From NCBI GenBank assembly GCA_030589965.1, contig JAUUZM010000261.1, positions 1 to 5,030 of the forward strand: a stretch of DNA of 5,030 nt, written 5' to 3'. This DNA is from Bacteroides sp. Its GTDB lineage: Bacteria; Bacteroidota; Bacteroidia; Bacteroidales; SM23-62. Under the pieces are notes generated by a model. The model was not told where the DNA came from. It ran no database searches and was given only the letters and a program-made list of their open reading frames with translations. Positions 1 to 5,030 of this stretch are shown here, piece by piece. Positions within the stretch are counted from its first letter, which is position 1; the number at the start of each line of letters is the position of its first letter. The position numbers were made by a program, and so were the translations under genes.

Positions 1-1976
1 AGGAAACTGTAAAGACCATAATGATTGAGCTTAACCTGCTGGAGATACAGAATCTGAAGGTTGGTACTCCATTGAATAAATTTATAAGCGGGGGACAACG
101 AAAAAGACTGAACATCGGACTCGAATTGATGCGTGAACCAGGAATCCTGTTTATCGATGAACCAACATCTGGTTTATCATCTATGGACGCAGAAAACGTT
201 ATCAGGCTACTGAAGGAACAAACGGTAAAAGGAAAACTTGTTATTGCAAATATCCACCAGCCCAATTCGAATATTTTTAAGATGTTTGATAAGCTCTGGG
301 TTTTGGATAAAGGAGGATTTCCTGTCTATGCCGGAAATCCGGTTGATGCCATTCTGTATTTCAAAAAACTCAGCAGCTACGCGGAAGCATCCGAAGCAGA
401 ATGCAGTTCCTGTGGTCATGTGAATCCGGACCAGATACTTGAAATAGTAGAAGCAAAACTGGTAGATGAACAGGGAAAATACTCCCTGGAACGTAAAATC
501 ACACCTGAAACATGGTATGAACATTACCAGGAAAACATTGTCCCGAAAATTCGGATGAAAGAAACAAAAAAGATCCTGCCTGCAAGTTCTTTCCGTATTC
601 CGGATGTTAATGTTCAATTCAAGGTTTTCTTCCTGCGGAATATACTTTCCAAACTCTCAAACCGGCAGTATGTTCTGCTCAACCTGCTTGAAGCTCCTAT
701 TCTGGCCTTTATCCTGGCTTTCTTGACGAAATACATGTCCGGAGATGAATATATATTCAGCGAGAACAAAAACATTTCAGTTTACCTGTTCATGTCTGTG
801 ATCGTTGCGATTTTTATGGGAATGATAGTCAGTGCAGAAGAAATCATTAAGGACAGAAAGGTCCTGCACAGGGAGGCATTTCTGAATCTGAGCTGGTTTT
901 CCTACATCAATTCCAAGATCACCTACCTTTTTTTACTTTCCGCCATACAAATGCTTCTGTATGTCCTTGTTGGAAACTGGATACTCGGAATCAAGGGAAT
1001 GACGCTGCATTACTGGCTGATACTATTCAGTACCGCAGCCTGTGCTAATATGCTTGGACTGAATATCTCCTCAGGGATGAATTCCATGGTCAATATTTAT
1101 ATTATTATACCGCTTATCCTGATACCTCAGTTGCTGCTCAGCGGGGTCACTGTAAAATTTGATGATCTTCATAAAAGCATGACCTCAAAGGTATATGTTC
1201 CCGTTGTGGGAGACTTGATGTTCTCGCGCTGGGCATATGAAGCACTTGCCGTGGAACAGTCCAGAAACAATCGCTACGATAAAAACTTTTATGCATTTGA
1301 CCAGAAGATTTCTGAAGCCCGCTTCACCAATTCTTTTTTAATCCTCAGACTCATCAATAAACTGGAGGAAGTAAACAGGAATCTGGGAGTTGAAGGGGAC
1401 CAGGATGTTGTTAAAAAAAATCTGGAAATGCTGGCCCACGAAGTGGGAAAAATTGGGGATCATCCGGATATTTTTGAATTTGAACATCAGGCCAGATTAA
1501 ATTACAATGATTTCGATGAGGAATATTCTACCGAATTGGAGCACTGGCTGATAGATTATATCAGAGTTCAATACAAGGATGTTTCCTTAGAAGCCCAGGC
1601 AGGTAAAGAAGAGGTTATCAAGCGCATGGAGGATTCCATGGGATCAGATGCCATGTTCAGCCTGAGACAGGATTATCATAATAACCAGTTATTTGACCAG
1701 GTAACCAATCGCCTGGGTGTAGAAAAAATCCTGGAGGTAAGCAACAGGCTGGTTCAGAAATCCGATCCTATCTATATGCTTCCGAAATCGAATTGGGGCA
1801 GAGCACACTATTATGCACCCTTCAAACTATTTAACGGTGAGCTAACCGACACAAAATGGTTTAACCTTACCATGCTTCTGGGTTTCTCATTCGTCTTGTA
1901 TATTACTCTATTAATTGATTTGCTCAGACTGGTCATTACGAAATTAAACTCACTCAAAATCAGAAAATTATTCTGA
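1..1976 (+). CDS. ABCG-like ABC transporter, ATPase-permease fusion (5' end outside window)
   Basis: This is an ATP-driven inner-membrane transporter with ATPase and permease in one chain; its substrate is unknown. The frame is open to the left edge, so the ATG at 21 is internal; residues here are counted from it. Seen: ABC signature ISGGQ (22-26), Walker B ending FIDEP (44-48), D-loop SGLSSMD (50-56) and H-loop His79. A linker carries a CxxCG motif (Cys128, Cys131). Six hydrophobic segments follow at about 217-237, 253-271, 299-318, 331-349, 358-378 and 613-636. A charged, probably extracytoplasmic stretch of about 230 residues separates the last two. The nucleotide-binding domain before the permease, and the SGGQRKR signature, fit the ABCG type. 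Walker A must lie upstream. From memory, relatives in Bacteroidetes are about 1,000 residues long with extra N-terminal domains, so roughly 350 residues may be missing. The C-terminus looks complete. A nucleoside-hydrolase-like gene follows after 22 bases. Confidence 0.93.
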   Translation, partial: ETVKTIMIELNLLEIQNLKVGTPLNKFISGGQRKRLNIGLELMREPGILFIDEPTSGLSSMDAENVIRLLKEQTVKGKLVIANIHQPNSNIFKMFDKLWVLDKGGFPVYAGNPVDAILYFKKLSSYAEASEAECSSCGHVNPDQILEIVEAKLVDEQGKYSLERKITPETWYEHYQENIVPKIRMKETKKILPASSFRIPDVNVQFKVFFLRNILSKLSNRQYVLLNLLEAPILAFILAFLTKYMSGDEYIFSENKNISVYLFMSVIVAIFMGMIVSAEEIIKDRKVLHREAFLNLSWFSYINSKITYLFLLSAIQMLLYVLVGNWILGIKGMTLHYWLILFSTAACANMLGLNISSGMNSMVNIYIIIPLILIPQLLLSGVTVKFDDLHKSMTSKVYVPVVGDLMFSRWAYEALAVEQSRNNRYDKNFYAFDQKISEARFTNSFLILRLINKLEEVNRNLGVEGDQDVVKKNLEMLAHEVGKIGDHPDIFEFEHQARLNYNDFDEEYSTELEHWLIDYIRVQYKDVSLEAQAGKEEVIKRMEDSMGSDAMFSLRQDYHNNQLFDQVTNRLGVEKILEVSNRLVQKSDPIYMLPKSNWGRAHYYAPFKLFNGELTDTKWFNLTMLLGFSFVLYITLLIDLLRLVITKLNSLKIRKLF

Positions 1977-1978
1977 TT
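1958..1978 (+). repeat. Short perfect inverted repeat across the ABC transporter stop codon
   Basis: The arms AATCAGAA (1958-1965) and TTCTGATT (1971-1978) are perfectly complementary around the 5-base spacer AATTA. The right arm contains the TGA stop codon of the transporter gene. The stem is AU-rich, and no T-run follows it, so it is a poor intrinsic terminator. It could be a weak mRNA structure between two co-transcribed genes or simply chance. Confidence 0.3.
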
Positions 1979-1998
1979 CTCTTAGATTTCTCCCTATT

Positions 1999-2955
1999 AT
2001 GAAAAAGGCATTTAAGCGACTTGCAAAAAGAATATTCATATTAATAATGGTGGTCTTTGCCATATACCTGCTGATCAGTAATATCGATTTGATACGTGAC
2101 CTTGCAAGCAATGAGAAGGTCAAGGTGATCATCGATTCGGACGCAGCCAATGGAGTGGATGATCTGTTTGCCATAATGAGGATCATGGAAACGGAAAAGA
2201 TGGATGTCAGGGGACTACTATCTGCCCAATGGAGGTTGGTGGATCTGGATAATGACAGTACCCTCAGTTTAAACCAGGATTTGCACCTGATGATCCTTAA
2301 ACATTATCGAAAGGACCGTATCCCTCACCCTTCTGGAAGCCCCCTCCCCTTAGTTTACTCTGCTGGTCAAAGGCCCCAGCCCAACCTTGCCTCAAAAGCA
2401 ATTATAAAGGCCGTGCATGAGCTTCCCTACCAACAAAAACTAAATGTCCTTTGTCTTGGTGCTGCAACTAATCTTGCTGCTGCAATTCAGGAAAAACCCG
2501 ATATCATTGATAAGATTGTTTGTTATATACAAGGACCATATTATGACCAGGCCCGCCGGTCCTGGGATAAATCAGACCCGGTAACCCGTCTTGACCTTGA
2601 TGCAATGAATGTTCTGCTGAATGAGGATGGACTGGAGATCCATCTCCTGCCTGCTGATATTGCTGATGAGATGGTTCTTTTGAAAACTGAAATCATGGAA
2701 GAATGGAGCAACCCGGATTCCCTGCAAAAGTTAATTATAAAAAGAATTGAGGATATTTCCCCCAGGAATGATAGTATCCCCTCCTCCTCTCTTGCACTTG
2801 CTGAAGCATTTCTGAGTCCTGATATGTCCACCCAGAAACAATTGATCGCAGCACCGGAAAACACCCAGAGAAAAATCTTAGTCTACACCAGGATAGATGC
2901 AGACAGGATGAAAAATAATTTTTGGAAAACAAGCCAAAAGGATAACAGAAATTAG
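1999..2955 (+). CDS. Membrane-anchored nucleoside hydrolase-like protein
   Basis: This 318-residue protein resembles inosine/uridine-type nucleoside hydrolases, which cleave the N-glycosidic bond of nucleosides using a bound calcium. Residues 1-11 are rich in Lys and Arg, and a single hydrophobic helix follows at about 12-28 with no lipobox Cys. It is probably a signal anchor placing the domain in the periplasm. The domain begins with IIDSDAANGVDD (44-55), whose Asp46, Asp48, Asp54 and Asp55 match the calcium-binding cluster. The spacing is two residues longer than in classical DTDPGxDD enzymes, as in a subgroup I recall with DTDANNELDD. LGAATNLA (153-160) matches the family's LGPLTNLA loop. 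Oddities: the usual E-F-N triplet appears as D193-P194-V195, and the C-terminal His-Asp appears as Ser-Ser near 263-264, so activity is doubtful. The ATG at 1999 is chosen because it keeps the anchor; no Shine-Dalgarno is seen. It starts 22 bases after the ABC transporter, suggesting an operon. Confidence 0.8.
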   Translation: MKKAFKRLAKRIFILIMVVFAIYLLISNIDLIRDLASNEKVKVIIDSDAANGVDDLFAIMRIMETEKMDVRGLLSAQWRLVDLDNDSTLSLNQDLHLMILKHYRKDRIPHPSGSPLPLVYSAGQRPQPNLASKAIIKAVHELPYQQKLNVLCLGAATNLAAAIQEKPDIIDKIVCYIQGPYYDQARRSWDKSDPVTRLDLDAMNVLLNEDGLEIHLLPADIADEMVLLKTEIMEEWSNPDSLQKLIIKRIEDISPRNDSIPSSSLALAEAFLSPDMSTQKQLIAAPENTQRKILVYTRIDADRMKNNFWKTSQKDNRN

Positions 2956-2961
2956 TCCTTT
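2937..2961. terminator. Possible bidirectional terminator hairpin between convergent genes
   Basis: AAAGGA (2937-2942) pairs with TCCTTT (2956-2961). The stem extends inward as TAA (2943-2945) with TTA (2952-2954) if G2955 is bulged, giving about nine pairs around the 6-base loop CAGAAA. The stop codons of both convergent genes lie within it. An A-rich left flank and T-rich right arm give each transcript a short U-rich end, but neither T-tract is long. The location supports a terminator; the weak stem argues against certainty. Confidence 0.35.
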
Positions 2962-4519
2962 ATTCAGGAGGCCCATACTGTTCATCCCTGATAATCCTTT
3001 CTTTGTCACTTATTTCAAGCATGGGGTTTGGGTACCAGATCTTCTCCTGCATCTCAAAATCATAGAGGGTAAGAATGCGTAAACGATAATATGCTACCCA
3101 ATAACTTTGGAGAGAGCGAATATAATCTCTTTTTGCTTTTTCCCTTTCCTGGAGGGAAATGTTCAGATCTGTGATACTGATCTCCCCGTTCTGGAATCTT
3201 CGCAGGGCAATCTCATAACCATTTTCTGCTACCTTATCAGCCTCCTTTGAAGTTGTTAACTGGTCTTTCAATAAGCTGAATTGTTCAACCTGTACAATAA
3301 TTTCCCTGTCAAAACTCTTTTTATCATTTTCCACATCATAAACAACCAGCTCCCGTTGAGATTCAGCAAGTTTGATATTAGAAGCGGAGCGACCCCAGTC
3401 CATTATAGGGATATTAAACGAAAGCCTTAGCATCTGCTGCTGTTCAGGCTGTTCATAAATGCCTCCAACAGTAGATGAATTGTTCGACATCCCGTAGCTT
3501 CCTCTCAGGGTCGCTCCAAGACTGTTCTGGCGTTTGGCCCTTTCCAATTCCCTGTCTGCCTCAACCAGCCTTCGTTCGTAGAAGGGGGTTTCTTTGCGGT
3601 TCATCTGAGCCTCTCTGAGGGCTTTATCGACATCAATATTGAAAAGGAAAATATTTAGTGGCATTTCCAGCTCAACATCCTGGTCCAGATCAAGCTGAAC
3701 ATATGATTTAAGATTGAAATCAGCATTCTTCATATCCATCTTTGACTGGTTCATGGATTTCTTAGCGTTAATTACAGAAAGCCGGATCCTGGAGAAATCA
3801 TTTTCAGATATGGTACCTAAATCCTTTCTGGTTTCGGCTATCCGGAGATTATCATTACTGTTTCTAAGATTACTCTCAGCCAGGCTCAGGTTGGTCTGTA
3901 TCCTAAGAAAATTAAAGAATCGATAGGTCGCAGACAGCGCAATTTCTTCTATCGATTCAATGAACCTTCTCATGGATTCCTCATAAATCAAAGGTTCTGT
4001 TCGTTTCTGCCACTTCATCCAGTTATAGGAAAATATGGGTTGAGAAAAACCAATGGATATGGGTGTACCTGAATACTCTATGTTTTTGTTGTTAAAATCC
4101 TCTATACGGTAGACGGACGATGCCGCATAGATCCTTGTACCTGTTCTTGCAATGGACTGGCTGAGGGCCAGGTTAGCATACATCCTGGCGTTTGATACAT
4201 TTTTGAATTCAATAGATCCATCAGGTTGTGTAATAGGTTCCGTTGTATGGGTAAAATTTGGCAGATCACCTGTGAGTATAAGTTGTGGACGAAACCCTGT
4301 CTGAAAGTTTTTCCACCTCCAGTAAGATCTGACGTTGTAGTTCTGCACATACTTGGTGGTAGTAGATTGTGCAAGGGCCAGGTCAACAATATTATTCAGA
4401 CTTAGACTGAGGGGAAGTTTTTCGAGTTGTCCCTGCTCAACTTGTCCCCTCCCTGGGTTTACACAAAATAATAGCAGTACCAGTCCAATTATAAACCTGG
4501 ATAAGTTTTTGCTTAGCAT
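2960..4519 (-). CDS. TolC-family outer-membrane efflux protein
   Basis: This 519-residue protein is the outer-membrane channel of a tripartite efflux or type I export system; the trimer forms a beta-barrel continued by a periplasmic helical tunnel. A Sec signal peptide is visible: Lys4 and Arg8, a hydrophobic core at about 9-20, and probable cleavage near 25 (NPGRG then QVEQ). Cys19 lacks a lipobox, so it is not a lipoprotein. Two outer-membrane-efflux repeats follow, at about 38-275 and 295-485. Each combines strand-rich parts (about 73-165 and 334-373) with long charged helices (about 180-270 and 380-480). The second repeat carries PIMDWGR (371-377), matching the conserved P-x-x-D-x-G turn, and QPIFS (160-164) is its first-repeat counterpart. 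Length fits the family. The start lies 11 bases after the adaptor stop codon, with an AT-rich leader and no Shine-Dalgarno, so the two genes are probably one operon. The substrate cannot be inferred. Confidence 0.93.
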   Translation of the reverse strand: MLSKNLSRFIIGLVLLLFCVNPGRGQVEQGQLEKLPLSLSLNNIVDLALAQSTTTKYVQNYNVRSYWRWKNFQTGFRPQLILTGDLPNFTHTTEPITQPDGSIEFKNVSNARMYANLALSQSIARTGTRIYAASSVYRIEDFNNKNIEYSGTPISIGFSQPIFSYNWMKWQKRTEPLIYEESMRRFIESIEEIALSATYRFFNFLRIQTNLSLAESNLRNSNDNLRIAETRKDLGTISENDFSRIRLSVINAKKSMNQSKMDMKNADFNLKSYVQLDLDQDVELEMPLNIFLFNIDVDKALREAQMNRKETPFYERRLVEADRELERAKRQNSLGATLRGSYGMSNNSSTVGGIYEQPEQQQMLRLSFNIPIMDWGRSASNIKLAESQRELVVYDVENDKKSFDREIIVQVEQFSLLKDQLTTSKEADKVAENGYEIALRRFQNGEISITDLNISLQEREKAKRDYIRSLQSYWVAYYRLRILTLYDFEMQEKIWYPNPMLEISDKERIIRDEQYGPPE

Positions 4520-4530
4520 GATAAAATGAA

Positions 4531-5030
4531 TTAGTTACTTATAACTATTTCCGGCCGGTTCCGGAATTCTGTAGTCTGGGATACAACAACCTCATCTCCC
4601 GCTTCGAGGCCTGATGTAATCTCGATAAAGGTTGCACCACGCAATCCTACTCCGATAGTACGTTTAACAAGCTTATCCTGCTCCTTTACATATAATTCAA
4701 TGTTTGTCCCCCTGCCGGATTCCTCCCCCATCTCCAGCCTCAGAACATCCTCCTTCAGCCGCCTGACAACCAGTAGCTGCAGGTTCATATTCGAGAGAAG
4801 TTTGGGATGATTACTCTCCTCAAGGTAAACATCAAAGTTAAGTTTGTTTCCTTCCAGTTCCGGAGAAACCATGCCAATCTGACCGTGCAGCTTTTCACGA
4901 TCGACCATGGCAAAAACTGTTTTACCGGTTTTGACCTGATCTGCCATTCCCTCTTCAATGGAAGCGGATATCTTGAATGAGCTCAGATCAGATATCCTGA
5001 CCAGGAGTTTATCCTTGCTTACCATCTCTC
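4531..5030 (-). CDS. Periplasmic adaptor (membrane fusion) subunit of efflux pump, HlyD/MacA/RND type (5' end outside window)
   Basis: This is the C-terminal 165 residues or so of a periplasmic adaptor, the protein that bridges an inner-membrane pump to a TolC channel. The frame is open to the right edge, with a Glu codon just before the ATG at 5025-5023. That ATG is therefore internal, and the N-terminal anchor, hairpin and first half of the lipoyl-like domain lie outside. Counting from that Met, the sequence opens with the end of the lipoyl-like domain (MVSKDKLLVRISDLSSFKIS), typical of the step into the beta-barrel domain. The barrel spans about 15-85 (IEEGMADQVKTGKTV, then GQIGMVSPEL). 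The membrane-proximal domain follows, ending with the common pattern GLEAGDEVVVSQ (139-150). It lies directly upstream of the TolC-family gene, which supports the role. I cannot tell whether the missing partner is a MacB-type ABC permease or an RND pump. Confidence 0.88.
   Translation of the reverse strand, partial: EMVSKDKLLVRISDLSSFKISASIEEGMADQVKTGKTVFAMVDREKLHGQIGMVSPELEGNKLNFDVYLEESNHPKLLSNMNLQLLVVRRLKEDVLRLEMGEESGRGTNIELYVKEQDKLVKRTIGVGLRGATFIEITSGLEAGDEVVVSQTTEFRNRPEIVISN
4549..4566 (-). repeat. GC-rich inverted repeat near the adaptor-TolC junction
   Basis: TTCCGG (4549-4554) and CCGGAA (4561-4566) are perfect complements around a 6-base spacer. It lies inside the last codons of the adaptor gene, 29 bases upstream of the TolC start codon. 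The local CCGG richness stands out in an otherwise AT-rich junction. It could form a small mRNA hairpin affecting stability or translation of the second gene, but it also encodes an ordinary Arg-Asn-Arg-Pro stretch and may be incidental. Confidence 0.25.

Noticed and set aside
21..23. ATG at 21 as the start of the ABC transporter
   Set aside because: The frame is open to the left edge, the codons before it continue the family's pattern, and a start here would leave out Walker A. It is an internal Met.
207..617. Minus-strand open frame of 136 codons inside the ABC transporter gene
   Set aside because: It lies wholly antisense to well-conserved ATPase motifs, and its translation is rich in Phe, Cys and Arg with no recognisable domain.
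1413..1420. Run of eight A in the ABC transporter as a slippage or frameshift site
   Set aside because: The zero frame reads through to a C-terminus with the expected final membrane helix, and a -1 shift soon meets a stop. Nothing suggests programmed frameshifting.
1983..1990. TAGATTTC as a Bacteroidetes -7 promoter element (TAnnTTTG) for the hydrolase-like gene
   Set aside because: The last base mismatches, there is no TTTG element at the right distance upstream, and it lies only 8 bases before the start codon. Chance is the better explanation.
2541..2864. Minus-strand open frame of 107 codons inside the nucleoside-hydrolase-like gene
   Set aside because: It is antisense to a clear coding region, and its Ser/Arg-rich translation looks like a shadow frame.
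4102..4389. Second minus-strand frame of 95 codons inside the TolC gene
   Set aside because: It is an out-of-frame shadow of the TolC coding sequence with no family resemblance.
5023..5025. ATG (minus strand) as the start of the adaptor gene
   Set aside because: The protein would begin in the middle of the lipoyl-like domain without a signal or anchor, and the frame continues upstream to the window edge.

Overview
The window looks like a piece of a Bacteroidota (Bacteroidetes) chromosome. The evidence is a long ABCG-like transporter of a type I associate with that phylum, moderate-to-low GC, AT-rich gene leaders without Shine-Dalgarno sequences, and a nucleoside hydrolase of the subgroup with two extra residues in its aspartate motif. 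No genus can be named. Coding density is very high, and all three gene junctions are shorter than 25 bases. I saw no RNA genes, insertion sequences, CRISPR arrays or attachment sites.

Left half, plus strand. The window opens inside a large ABC transporter gene (1-1976). The visible part starts just before the ABC signature motif and runs through Walker B, the D-loop, the H-loop, a CxxC-containing linker, six predicted membrane helices and a very large loop between helices 5 and 6. Walker A and the true start lie off the left edge. After 22 bases comes a membrane-anchored, nucleoside-hydrolase-like protein (1999-2955), probably co-transcribed with the transporter. It keeps the N-terminal aspartate cluster of the family but appears to have lost other active-site residues.

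Right half, minus strand. A periplasmic adaptor (HlyD/MacA/RND membrane-fusion family, 4531-5030, its N-terminal part beyond the right edge) is followed after 11 bases by a TolC-type outer-membrane factor (2960-4519). Together they form the periplasmic and outer-membrane parts of a tripartite export system. Its inner-membrane pump is not in the window, unless the plus-strand ABC protein serves, which nothing here shows.

The two units converge. The stop codons of the hydrolase and TolC genes are only 4 bases apart, and an imperfect hairpin spans both; it is a weak candidate for a shared bidirectional terminator. I see no clearly new system. The most interesting points are the degenerate, membrane-tethered nucleoside hydrolase, its pairing with the ABC transporter, and the transporter's large extracytoplasmic insert.
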